A DNA stretch of 64,000 nt from Hippasteria phrygiana (lineage: Eukaryota; Echinodermata; Asteroidea; Valvatida; Goniasteridae), in the NCBI GenBank assembly GCA_037893225.1, contig JAZGUH010000197.1, positions 1,240,001 through 1,304,000 on the forward strand. Reading direction: 5' to 3'. The notes under the pieces are model-generated. The model worked only from the letters and a program-made list of their open reading frames with translations. It was not told the origin of the DNA and made no database searches. Of the stretch, positions 20,639-33,001 are shown one piece after another; the first letter of the stretch is position 1, and the number at the start of each line of letters is the position of its first letter. Position numbers and translations under genes: made by a program.

Positions 20639-23600
20639 TTTTGGTGAAGTACAACCTAGCCGGAGACTAACATCGTTGAAAGCAAGTTCACATCTTTTTC
20701 TACTTTCAAATTATGAGGCACTTCCGGTTTTAACCGGAAGAAAGGGTCACGTGATATTGCACGCACGACAAAAAATGAAGACCTAGTATTATTGACGCTA
20801 AAATCAAGATCAGGGGTCTCACGGCTGATTTTATATACATGTAGCATTTTAAAGATTAAAAATATTTGTCTTAAATCGCTTGTAATACATCCGATGACGT
20901 CATCATGACGTCACTCTTCAAGACACGACTTTACATTAGGGTCTACATGTATGTCTGTGCTAACTTTGACTACGGTCCGAGGTTGTTTGATGACCAAAGC
21001 GCCGTCCAGAAAATCTATGCACAAAGTCTATGGGGTTTGGGATAGAACTAAAATAAGAAGGAATTACGAGAAGTGTGTCTGTTTTGGAACAAAACACATG
21101 CTTTTCCGCATTATTTTTCTGTAACTTTGAATTTTGCATACTAGTGAAAATACCTACCCAACAATTTTCATGATGATCGAACCTGCGCTTATAGTTATAC
21201 GTTTTATTTTGAAGTGATTTTTTGGACGGGAATATTGACGTCAATATGCATGATTTGCGATGTCCCTTCTGAGCCACCATACACCATTGGTACATGCTGT
21301 AGCAGCAGTACGTACGTACGTACGTACGTACGTACGTACACCGCTTCGTATTGTACCCCGCCATGCGCGCCGAGCCACACAACTATACGTTCGAGTGTGG
21401 AATAAATTGATAACGTGCTACACGAGATGCACAGTTTCTTGCCCTTGCCAGAATTCTTTTGTTGGCTTTTCTGCAAACTTTGCGGAAAAGACTTTGTTTT
21501 TGTTCTGATTTTTGGGGCTTTTCCGACACTGCCAGTCGGAAAAGGCCTTGTTTTTGTTCTGATTTTTTTTTTCTTCTTCTTCTTTTAGTTCTGACCAAAA
21601 TCCCATAGACTTTGCACACGAATTTTGTCGGCGGCACTTTAGGTCTTAAAAAACCTCAGATCTTAACCAAACTTACCTCAAACATAGACCCTATGCTGAA
21701 ATTGCATGTTGAAGAGTGACGTCATGATGACGTCATCACGTGTCACGTGACGTCATCTTCAAGGGCCCATATCTAGAGAACAGTATGTCCGATTTCCTTT
21801 AAACCCGGTATGTTGGTAGGCTAGCTCGTGTTATAGATGAAAATTGAGGTGACGTCATGGTGACGTCATCATACGATTTTATAGTAATTTTTTAGTTTTT
21901 GAACTTCAAAGTTTCTTAAAGCCATATCTCATCAACAGAACATGCTAAATTCAAAATTCTTTTTGTAATAGCTTTGTTAGCTCCTATATTCTTTCACATC
22001 AATGTGAAAAATGTGTGACGTCAACAAGGCCTTAAAAAGTATGTTTTTTTGAAACACATATAAGGGTAGGTCTGATCGTCATAAAAATTAATGTTCAGGT
22101 AGATAGTGCTACTAGCATGTTAAATCCGAGGTGACGTCATGATGACGTCACCGGCTGATTTTCTATGATTTTTTTAGTTATATCCCAAATCCCATAGACT
22201 TTGTACACAAATTTTGTAAGAGCCACTTTGGTCACTAAACAACATCAGATCTTAATCAGGCTTAACACAAACAGACTCTAAGCTCAAAATGTATGCCGAA
22301 ACGTGATGTCATCACGTGTCATGTGACGCCATCTTAAAGGTGCATTTTTCAAGCGCCCATATCTAGAGAACGGTAGGTCCGATTGCCTTCAAACCTGGTA
22401 TGTTGGTAGTGTAGCTCGTGTTATAGATGAAAATTGAGGTGACGTCATGATGACGTCATCATACGATTTTACAGTAATATTAAAGTTTTTGAACTTCAAA
22501 GTTTCTTAAAGCCATATCTCATCAACAGAACATGCTAAATTTATAATTCTTTTTGTAATAGCTTTGTTAGCTTCTATATTCTTTCACATAAATGTAAAAA
22601 ATGTGTGACGTCATTATGACGTCATCAAAAATGTGCTTTTTGGAAACACATATAAGGGTACGTCCGATCATCATAAAAATTGGTAGGTAGGTAGATAGTG
22701 CCACTAGCATGTAAAATCCAAAGTGACGTCATTTTTAGTTTTATCAAAAATCCCATAGACTTTGTACTCGAATTTTGTAAGTGGCACTTTGGTTACTAAA
22801 CGACCTCAGATCTTAATCAGACTTAACACAAACATAGACCCTAAGCTGAAATTGTATGCCGAAGAGTGACAGGGTGATGACGTCATCACGTGTCACGTGA
22901 TGTCATCTTAAATGTGCATTTTTTAATGGCTTGTATCTAGAGAACCGTAGGTCCGATTACGCTCAAACGTAGTATGTTGGCAGACAAGCATTTGTTGTTG
23001 ATGGTAATTGAGGTGACGTCACGATGACATCATCATACGAAATTATAGTAATTTTAAAGTTTTTGAACCTTAACATTTTAAAAAGCCATAATTCATCAAC
23101 AGAACATGCTAATATCGAAATTCTTTTTGTAATATGTTTGTTAGGTCCTACATATGTAACCAAAAATGCAAAATATGTGCACCATCATAATGACGTCATC
23201 AAAGGCATAATTTCTCGTAAGACATGTAAATTGGTAGGTCCAATTGTCATGAAGCCTGGTGGGTAGGCACAAACAAGCAAATATCGCAGTGACATAAAAA
23301 ATAATGCGGAAAAGCCCTATGTTCTGTTCAGCGAAGAGACATAGAGTCCTTTTAGTTCTGACCAAAATCCCATAGACTTACTACACAAATTTTGTCGGCG
23401 GCACTTTAGGTCTTAAAAAACGTCAGATCTTAACCAAACTTACCTCAAACATAGACCCTGAGCTGAAATTGTATGCCGAAGAGTGACGTCATGATGACGT
23501 CATCGGGTGTCATATTACAAGCGATTTTTAAGATAAATATTTTTTAATCTATAAAATGCTATATAAAATCAGGTTTTAGTGTCAATTGATAGTATAAACC

Positions 23601-24619
23601 AGGATCTTCATTTTATCTCGTGTGCGTCAAATCACGTGACCCTTCCTTCCGGTCCAAACCGGAAGTGCCTTATAATTTGAAAGTGGAAAAAGATGTGAAC
23701 TTGCTTTCAATGATGTTTTCTCCGCCTAGGTCATACTTCACAAAAAAATTACCTGTGACGTCATAAAATGTTTGTGCGCCCTCTAGCGGCAGGTTGAAAA
23801 ATGTTTAAAATGAATAATCAGTCGATGTGTGTGGCGAAGTTTGCTGAAATCACTTTATAATTGATGTATATAATCCACTTCATGCTAAGAACAATTTGAG
23901 GGGGAGAAAGATTGATGACGTCACCAGACTGGAAGTTACAATGAAAATACCTTTAAACCTTGAAAAATTGCTGAAAAATCAACCGCGAGAGATATAATCC
24001 AGATATTTGCTTCAGATGGCAGAGTTAACATAGCTCTCGAGCTTTCTGATAATGACCTTACGATGACCTCATTAAATATGGGATTACGAGCAATCAAAGA
24101 TTTCTGGATGTAATTTTTGAAAATCAATATAGAACCAATCGAGAGAGATCGGACTTTGCTTTTAATGGGAACTGATGAAATAATCGAGGGTCTTCATTTT
24201 TGATATTACGTGCAAAATCACGTGACCTTTCCTTCCGGTTGAAACCGGAAGTGCCTTATACACTGTAACTTGAATGTAGCCATATCTCACCAACAGAAAA
24301 TGCTAAATTCAAAATTCTTTTAGTAATAGCTTTGTTAGCTTATATTCTTTCACATCAGAGTAAAAAATGTGTGACGTCATCATGACGTCATCAAAAATGT
24401 GCTTTTTAAAAACACATAAGGGTAGGTCCGATCATCATAAAAATAGGTGGGTAGGTAGATAGTGCCACTAGCATGTAAAATCCAAAGTGACGTCATGATG
24501 ACATCATCGGCTGATTTTCTATGAATTTCTTAGTTCTATCCCGAATCCCTTAGACTTTTGTACACGAATTGTGTACGCGGCATCTTTGGTCACTAAACAA
24601 CCTCAGATCTTAATCAAAC
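20639..24619 (-). repeat. CRE-dyad repeat block I
   Basis: Diverged copies of the roughly 0.6 kb satellite-like unit in inverse orientation (CCCATAGACTTTGTACAC ... CCTCAGATCTTAATCA), with many TGACGTCA octamers often paired as TGACGTCATSATGACGTCA. The part 20639-23745 is bounded by inverted repeats of about 240 bp (20639-20890 against 23510-23745), giving it the shape of one large foldback unit. A further partial copy of that arm is near 24190-24255. No protein-coding potential was seen. Confidence 0.8.
21308..21339. repeat. (GTAC)n microsatellite
   Basis: Eight tandem GTAC tetramers, self-complementary. Confidence 0.9.
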
Positions 24620-25229
24620 TTAAAGAGGAACTAAAACGCCAAATTGTTTTTTGACATTTTTGACTTATCTGATAGTTTATGCCTCCCCAAAACTAATGTA
24701 ACAAGTTTCATGATTCTGAAAAATCAAAAAAAATGTTTTTGAGCCTTTCTTTCTGAGCCATTTTGACTCGATTCAGAAAAGGCCGAGGTCAACTGCGTGC
24801 CGTATCGCGCGAGTGTTGACGTACACGTGTAGAAACATATGACGTCACTGTATTATACGACAATGTTTTACGTAGAGTCTGTACGTATTTTTTTGTCTAA
24901 GGCTAGTATTACTTGCTGTGCTTTTTGCTCATGATTTAGGAGTAACACTACGATAAACATATTTTAAAGTGTTGACATCTTTGTGAGACACATTAAGAAT
25001 TGGGGTTGTAGGCTTGTTCTTGCTGAAAAGTTAGTTATGAGTCATACTTTCCTTTGTTTGCAGTCGGCTCTTATTGGGACCTGCGCGGTGAGTTGTGTGT
25101 GAGCTGATGCTATACTCTAATCTGGCGACTTTGATTATGCAGCCCTCATAAGGACCCGCACCTTCTCAGAACTATACACACAATTTCTGTTATAAGGTAC
25201 CAGACTCAATCGCATGCAGCGCATGCGGT

Positions 25230-25436
25230 CATATGCAGCACGATATGGGGCAGCTTTTTTCACCATGCATCATCTGCAGGACCTACAACTTCCTACAGTC
25301 CTACACAAAACTGGTTCACTGTATCCGTCTTTGCTTTTTACTTTGTGCACATTTCAATGGTGTAGGACTGTAGGAAGTGTAGGATCCTACAAAATATACG
25401 GAGTGAAAAAAGCTGCCCCATATCCGGCAGGGTATA
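25230..25436. mobile_element. Foldback MITE nested in Kolobok copy 2
   Basis: An 8-bp duplication CATGCGGT (25222-25229 and 25437-25444) flanks 207 bp whose arms share GATATGGGGCAGCTTTTTTC and a second inner inverted pair (CTTCCTACAGTCCTACAC). Copy 1 of the Kolobok element lacks it. The 8-bp duplication suggests hAT. Confidence 0.7.
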
Positions 25437-25588
25437 CATGCGGTACCGTGCGTGTACAATGCATGTTGAGTCAAGCGAGCGTGGACAGGGGAGACGACCG
25501 GGGCTCTCTGGCTGCTCGAGACGGCAACCGCAGTTAACGTCGTCGCGCTGGTGGTGCGCGCGAGTCCGGGACACGATTGGAATGCTCG

Positions 25589-25875
25589 GTGCTTTTAGAG
25601 TTGGAATGGCTCCATCCTTCAAACGGAATTGTGCCTTCAAACCCAGCTGAGTTTTCATACTAACACTATCATCTATACAGTCTTTGGCGAAATGTTCTGC
25701 ACATATTTTCGACCATTTCGACAGCCCAAAATCAGATATTGTATTGTCTACAAAGCGGACCCACTGTCGCCTTTGAGCTCCATTCAGCACTGGGAATCGC
25801 AATTCGCAGTAAGGTTGGGTCAGGGTTTTTGTCGCTGTTCCTCGTGCAACCCCCAACTACACACGATCGAGGCAT
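25589..25875 (-). pseudogene. THAP zinc-finger fragment of transposase, copy 2
   Basis: The ATG at 25875 (- strand) reads MPRSCVVGGCTRNSDKNPD, supplying the first CxxxxC pair. A 7-nt duplication near 25800 then breaks the frame, and the other frame continues with NGAQRRQWVRFVDN, KWSKICAEHF and AIPTL. The lesion differs from that of copy 1, so both descend from an intact THAP source and decayed independently. Confidence 0.8.
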
Positions 25876-26243
25876 AATGATTATCTCAGATCCATGCTCA
25901 TACTGAAATAATATCAAAATTAGACAAAATAGACGGGAAAATGGAGGAGTTAGGTCGACAAAAACTCTTCAGCAGCATCAACTCCACGTACGTACATGCA
26001 TAGTGTTTGGCTGTAGCATCAACCGACTCTACACGTGTACGTCACGGGGTCACGTACATACATTTAACATACATAATGAGCTTTCGCGAAACAGGATAAA
26101 TGGTTCAGAATAACAACCCTTCTTTTTTTAATAAAAAAATTTCTCTCGTCTGCAAACTAATCTCCATCAGTTAAAAGAGTATTTAAACTGTCGGAAAAGT
26201 CCAAAAAGTCTAAAAAAAAATTGCCGTTTTAGTTCCTCTTTAA

Positions 26244-28795
26244 CACAAACATAGACCCTAAGCTGAAATTGTATGCCGAAGAGTGACGTCATCTTAAAGG
26301 TGGATTTTTCAAGGGCCCATATCTAGAGAACGGTTGCCTTGAACGTCTGATTGCCTTCAAACCTGGTATGTTGGTAAGCTGTAGCTCGTGTTATAGATGA
26401 AAATTGAGGTGACGTCATGATAAATCATCATACGATTTTATAGTAATTTTTAAGTTTTTGAACTTCAAAGTTTCTTAAAGCCATATCTCATCAACAGAAC
26501 ATGCTAAATTCAAAATTCTTGTTGTAATAGCTTTGTTAGCTTCTACATGGGTCATTCTACATGGGTCATGAAGTTGGGTACATAAAGTGTGACATTTTGC
26601 CAAAAAGGGCAATATTTAAACCCTAACAAATAAATGTTCTACCTTTATCAGTTTTCCCTGATCTGGATAAGTTGTTCATGCACACTTGCAATTAGTAGTT
26701 GCACTAGTCCAATAAAGGATTCGTTGGATTGTTTTTTTCACACTCGATGAAGATATATAGCCAAAATGTGTGTGTGACATTCCTCTAAATTAGGTGTCCT
26801 GTTATGTGAAACCAGTACCTTAAAATGTCATTATATTCTCTCTGCTTTTATTAATTTGTCTAAATGTTAATAATTTTATAAACTTATAAGTACATGTACA
26901 TGTCTTATTATGATATGAAACTTGCGATTCTTCTAAGAAAGCTGGTAGATATAGGCCTTTGAAAAAAAATGGTGTCCGTGTTACATGTGAAACCGTAAAA
27001 CACATTTTCTGACATACACCATTTGCCTTGAACATGTATGTATTTTATGAACTAGTTCACATGTAACATAGACACTGGTGTTACATGTAAAACCCATAGC
27101 TTATTTGTACCATATCACTGTAAATTTCAATCCCGCTCCTGCCAGTTTCTTTGTTCACTTTGAAGGTGTATTCAGATTTACCTACATCATGTAGTTTCCC
27201 TTGTCGTTTGTTTGACGAAGAATGTGGTTTAGTAAAGAAAGTGTTGAAGAAAGTTCTTAAGATATGGCAAAAGTAAGGTACTGGTTTCACATGTAACAGG
27301 GACACCAAAAGACTTGATGTCCTGTTACGGTGTGATAGTTTATCGTGTATGAAGAAAATACATTTGATTTGTAAAATTCATGTTGTGAATTGGGTATTAG
27401 TGCTGCTCGGACACACATAATCTGTTTTGGGTATATGAATAACTGTGAATGTGAAGAAATCCTCAAAATTTCACAACTTGTGTGAAAAAGTGTACCAACT
27501 TCATGGAATGACCCATATTCTTTCACATCAGAGTGAAAAAATGTGTGATGTCATCATGACGTCATAAAAAATATGCTTTTTTTTAAAACACATACAATGT
27601 ATAAGGGTTGGTCCGATCATCATAAAAATTGTTAGGCAGGTAGATAGTGCCACAAGCATGCAAAATCCAAAGTGACGTCATGAGGTAATCGGTTGTCAAG
27701 TGACATGAACGTCAAGGTCAAAAGCAAGGTGAAAAGTACAAATTTGCATCAAAAAGAACCTCGGTTCTTAAATAAACTAAGCATAGACATACAAGTGGAC
27801 CGTGTAGTTTTATATTGTTTTTGATCTAAATTTCGAAATGGCTGTTACTTTACACTTGAGTGAGCCACGATCATGAAAATCTGGAATTAGGTAGAGCAAA
27901 ATTCAATGTATACATGCGTATAAGCTGTTTTGTCATAGCAGATTGCTAAATACACTAAATTTTTACCATAGATTTAATGACCTTCAGATGATGCCATCAT
28001 GACGTTATGTCAATTTTCATCTTAAACACACCCTGGCCTACCTGCACAATAATATTGAACCCAATCGGACCTGTGGTTCTCTAGATATCTGACCTTAAAG
28101 TATCTACCTCTAAGATGATGTCACGTGACCCATGATGACGTTATCACGACGGCACTTGTCAAAGCAAACATTTGCAACGTGGTCTTGGCGTGTGTCATAT
28201 TAGGAGTCAATGTGTTCAATGACAGAGTAAAATTTTGCAAGTATAATGAAATTTAAAACATTGAAAAATTCAAAGAAAACTAGAGGTTAAGCGTCTGTTG
28301 AGGTCAACAGACGCATGGCTTTTCCTGGTTTTTTTTTATCAGCATTAAAGTTGTTAAGGGTTTTGTTTTCGCTGAGTTTTCTAAGATCTGAGATTATTTC
28401 ATGATCTAGATTTCTTACTTGAAAGTTGACCTTTAAGTTTATATTACTTGACCTATGATGACATTATAAGGATAGTACTTATACATGGTGTTGGCCTGTG
28501 TCGAGATTGGAGTCAATCTGATCAATGACAGTAATATATAATAATATGTTAAATATTTAAAAATTCATAGAAAATCAGTTGATGACGTTATCATGATGGC
28601 ACCTCAATTTTCATCTATAACACGAGATACACTAGCAACATACCAGGTTTGAAGGCAATCGGACCTACCGTTCTCTAGATATGGGCCCTTGAAAAATGCA
28701 CCTTTAAGATGACGTCACATGACACGTGATGACGTCATCATGACGTCACGTTTCGGCATACATTTTCAGCTTAGGGTCTCTGTTTGTGTTAAGCC
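26244..28795. repeat. CRE-dyad repeat block II with orientation switch
   Basis: 26244-27720 continues block I in inverse orientation and is split by a mariner-like MITE (26548-27515). From about 27980 onward units run in + orientation (ATTTTCATC..., CTCTAGATAT, AAGATGACGTCAC). The link 27720-27980 resembles 63225-63400. A perfect 11-bp-arm hairpin (GCGTCTGTTGA) sits at 28291-28314. No gene. Confidence 0.7.
26548..27515. mobile_element. Mariner-like MITE, 968 bp
   Basis: Begins TGGGTCATTC and ends GAATGACCCA, inserted at a TA (right TA at 27516-27517; left copy mutated to CA). The uninterrupted repeat TAGCTTCTATATTCTTTC is seen at about 22569. Inside are a SINE tail fragment (27124-27170) and words of GTAACAGGGACACC. 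It is the same family as 52578-52842. Confidence 0.7.
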
Positions 28796-29390
28796 TGATT
28801 AAGATCTGATGTTGTTTAGTGACCAAAGTGTCCCGTACAAAATTCGTGTACAAAGTCTATGGGATTTGGGATAGAACTAAAATAATCATAGAAAATCAGC
28901 CGATGACGTCATCATGACGTCACCTCGGATTTAACATGCTAGTATCACTATCTACCTGCACACTAATTTTTATGACGATCGTCCCTACCCTTATATGTGT
29001 TTCAAAAAAGCATATTTTTGATGACGTCATGATGACGTCACACATTTTTCACATTTATGTGAAAGAATATAGGAGCTAACAAAGCTATTACAAAAAGAAT
29101 TTTGAATTTAGCGTGTTCTGTTGATGAGATATGGCTTTAGGAAACTTTGAAGTTCAAAAACTTTAATATTACTGTAAAATCGTATGATGACGTCATCATG
29201 ACGTCACCTCAATTTTCATCTATAACACGAGCTACCATACCAACATACCTGGTTTGAAGGCAATCGGACGTACCGTTCTCTAGATATGGGCCCTTGAAAA
29301 ATGCACCTTTAAGATGACGTCACAAGACACGTGATGACGTCATCATGACATCACGTTTCGGCATACATTTTCAGCTTAGGGTCTCTGTTT

Positions 29391-30688
29391 CACGGACCGC
29401 AGGCTCGCCAAAACTAAAAGAGCGCACTCTGTCGGTTCCCTAGGGACAGTGAGTAGCATGGTGCCCTGTGTATACAAAAAACAGGTTAACTACAACGTTG
29501 GCGATTAGGGGACACGACTTGTTGCTTTTACTGCTCACGCACGTGTACCACCGAAGTATATAGTTCCTCAAACTCCAGAGAATATTAACCTTTTTAGTGG
29601 AAATTTTGCTAGATTAAGAATGCCTCGTGAAGTTAGGAAACACCTTTTCTTCAGCAAATTGTAAACTTGAATTAAGTAAATGCTAACAGGTTGCATGGAA
29701 ATTATTATTAATATTTTTGTTTTAATTCAAGGTCATTACAAAATCAGAGATCATCACCATTTGTGTGGGCTTTGTAAATGTTAAATAGTTTGTTTCTCTA
29801 ACAATTTGTCATTCACCCAAACAAATTGTGGGGGGGGGGGATATTTTACACTGAACTTGTTAAGAGTCAAGTTCAATTTTTTGACATACAAATTTAAATT
29901 GCAATGGTAAACAGAATTGTATCTTTCTTGAAAAAGAAGGGTTCATCACAAAAAGCATTTCAGCATAATTGCTCTTTTTTTAATTGGATGTTTTTCTTTT
30001 ACACCAAAAGGTCTTGAAAACTTATGGGATAGGCTACTTGGGTAATCGAGTAATGAAAGTCAATGGTATTGCAGTCTGGTCAAGTGGTTACATGATGATT
30101 TACAAGGATCTTTTCTCATGGGTGGGTCAGATCTTCGAGTCATTTGCTGTGTTTAAAGACATGGTTGTGATAAGAGGATCCATGATAGCATCTACCCAGA
30201 GATCAATACATTGTATCCGAGTCCACGTCAACACCACTGCAAGATGAAAACAGTGGCATAACTTGGGTTGAACATGGGGGGGGGGGGGGAGGTGTGACAA
30301 TAACTGGGTAAAACAATTTCAGAGGGGGACTGAAGCCAACGATGTAATTGTTCTTTTATTCAAGAGTTTAAATGGGGGAGAGTATTAAAGAGGCACGTGT
30401 CCCCCATGCATGCCCATATAGTTACGCCACTGTATGAAGTGCATATTGTACTTCTAACATTAGCCGCATTTTTTTGTCAAGTGCCAATTCTTGAAGTAAT
30501 CAGACGGCATATGGCTATGATGACTTTTGAAAAAACATCAAGCACACACCCTCCCCCATACAAAAAATAAATCATCGCCCCACCCCCCCCCCCCCCCCCC
30601 CAGCCCCCCACTCAAAATTTTGCGAATGCAGAAAATAATAGCATTTAATTAAGAAAAATAACTGAGCAACCGCTACTGTAACATCCGC

Positions 30689-30720
<32 letters not shown>

Positions 30721-32860
30721 CCACCATAGAGAGAGCCCTGGCTACGCTGCTGGTAACGAGACGACTTAGGACCAGAAGCCTTTCTTCGGCACTGTTTGAT
30801 GGTGATCACCGCTGTTTAATCAGAAAAGAGCACTACTTCTCTTTGATGGCAAGCTGTGCAGTCTGCTTCATTTTGTCAACAGTGAACAGGAATGGTTAAG
30901 AAATCAGAATTGGGGGTCATTTATTAATTATTTGAAAAACAAAAAGGAAAGTTTTCTTCTTACTTGGATTTCAGGTACTATGCATATATTGTGGAAGTCT
31001 AGGTAATCAGGATCTATGGGTGGGCGAAGGGATCCATTAATCCAGGGATCTAGTTAGAGCTGAAAAGGGGAGAAAACTCGGGGAGGGGGGACTTAACAAT
31101 ATACACACCACTTTTGTCTGCATAATATTTAACCTGCTTCCTTGAGTTCCATCAAATAGGTAATTGATGCAGAAAAAGTAGCATGTCTGCCCCCTGCATG
31201 CCCTCTTCCATAGCCACACAGCTTGCCACACAGCTTACCCCCCCCCCCCACCTTAATGTCGGATCTGCCCCAGTGATATTTATACGGAAAGATTTTACTG
31301 ACTTTAATAGCCCCACAGCAAAATCTTGAAAAATGTGGCTCAGCCTGCTATTTCAACATTTATGTCAGCAAAATCTGTAAAAATGAGGCAGAAATTGACA
31401 TGTATGTGAGCACTTTGAGTGACCATACACTGCCCAACTTGAAGTTGAAGAACATCTACATGTAGCACAAATACGAAATGTATTTCCCTATAGTATACAT
31501 TTATTGCACACAACATTCCAAACTCGAAGTTAAAAAAGGTTGTGCCAAGTGTTTAATACAATTCTGAACACAGATGGATGATTATTTTCCAAAATTTGCT
31601 TTTCCTGACCGATTTTGGTAGAGTGTAGTAAAGTAACATCTTTCCGTTTAGTGTTTATTATAAAATACGTGTAGAATTCATCGTGCATGAGTACATACAT
31701 TCGCTATGCAGGCTTAAATCGTTATACATGTATTGTGCATGCTCTTGCCGCCACCAAGCCTACTTACAATGTCGAAATTATGTTCATTTTATCACCCATC
31801 AGTGTCTTCATGAACGCTGGAATAAATCTACTTCCCGTCCTTTTAACCACAAACACGACAAATCTGTGCATAGATTCAATTTTCACTTCAAAAACACTCG
31901 CGGAATCAACGCTGATTTCCCGCACGCACAATGTTGCCACGTCAGCCATTTTTAAATACCCACTGAACGTCAGCACGTGCGACGACGCACAGAAATCACC
32001 AGGATTCAGTGGAAAAATCTGTCTTTTAAAGATAGTGGCCAGCCAGAGATGGACTTGGCAAAAGTTTTATGCAGAGTTTAGAAGTTCACCTAAGTCTTAC
32101 AGGTAGAATTGAAGTGAGTATAGAAGCCGTTTGTCGAGAAAGAAGAGATTTGTTGCACGACAGCTGTTCTACATCTCGGGAAAACCCAGGGGCTGAGTCA
32201 TGCATATTTGACCTTGGCATAAACAATGGTGTCCTGTGACCAGGGGACGCGGAGTAATAAGCCGAATCACTTCGGGGTTGTTGACGAAGAGTTCCTCCAC
32301 ATACAAAAAATAGATTTTGGCCCCAAAAATCCTTGGATCTGGTCCATTCAAGACATTTTGGGGAGGGGTAAATATCGATGACGTCATCACTTAGCCGAAA
32401 GAAAGTCAGCAGATGCAATTTCTGCGACGAAAATTATCTTTTAGTGGCCACCCACGCCAGCTGTTTTCTTCATAATGGCGCGATAGACGAAGGTTGAAAG
32501 GTCACGTACAAGAGAGGGAATGTTGAGTATTGAGCTATTTCGGTAGTTTTGGTGAAAAAGGGGGAATTTTTGCATGCCCAATATTTTATTTTTAATAAGT
32601 AATTTTCGTAATTTATAATTCTATTATCTGAAGGCCGATTTTCACTATATTTGAAGGGTAGAGTTCGGAACTTATGCATATGCATTGCATAAATTTCCCG
32701 GATGTAGGGTGTTCCCCGTGAGGAGTTATCCATTCATGAATTTCGGTATGTATTTTTTGGAAATCCGAGTCGGTGCATGTAAACAACAATAAAAGGGCGC
32801 CCTCTGTTGGTTTGCACAGTCAGTAACATTTGGCAGCGCGAAATACAAACGCGGGCCGTG
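29391..32860. mobile_element. 3.47 kb CAC-ended element inside satellite
   Basis: Ends CACGGACCGC and GCGGGCCGTG are inverted (9 of 10). The flanks are GTTT at 29387-29390 and 32861-32864, and the empty site TCTCTGTTTGTGTTAAG is present in the neighbouring monomers. CAC termini with a 4-bp duplication suggest a Chapaev/CMC-type element (inference). Both ends contain a similar direct segment (GCGC.CTCTGT.GGTT ... CAGT.AGTA.CAT). An acceptor-like site before 30010 precedes a 237-nt open stretch, but no transposase motif is recognised. It holds several poly-C/poly-G tracts (29831-29840, 30280-30289, 30580-30601, 30688-30717, 31230-31240). Confidence 0.65.
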
Positions 32861-32982
32861 GTTTGTGTTAAGCCTGATTAAGATCTGATGTTGTTTAGTG
32901 ACCAAAGTGTCCCGTACAAAATTCGTGTACCAAGTCTATGGGATTTGGGATAGAACTAAAATAAGCATAGAAAATCAGCCGA

Positions 32983-33001
32983 TGACGTCATCATGACGTC
33001 A
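32983..33001. promoter_or_regulatory. Representative double CRE (CREB/ATF) dyad
   Basis: TGACGTCATCATGACGTCA contains two perfect cAMP-response-element octamers whose starts are 11 bp apart. The same motif or its complement recurs throughout the satellite blocks. Binding by CREB/ATF proteins is an inference from motif identity only. Confidence 0.6.

Larger units (their letters stand above)
24624..26239 (-). mobile_element. Kolobok-like DNA transposon, copy 2
   Basis: 1616 bp in opposite orientation to copy 1. It has AGAGGAACTAAAACGCC ends and TTAA at 24620-24623 and 26240-26243. It split a CRE-block unit: the uninterrupted site ACTTAACACAAAC is seen at about 22820, which proves the TTAA duplication. 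It contains a frame-broken THAP exon and a nested 207-bp hAT-like MITE. Confidence 0.8.

Noticed and set aside
21308..21339. Possible regulatory palindrome cluster
   Set aside because: It is a plain (GTAC)n microsatellite that is shorter in the related copy at 63085-63100.
31687..32106. 139-codon open frame in the CAC-ended element
   Set aside because: Translation resembles no family I know and overlaps an equally open frame. Not enough to call a gene.
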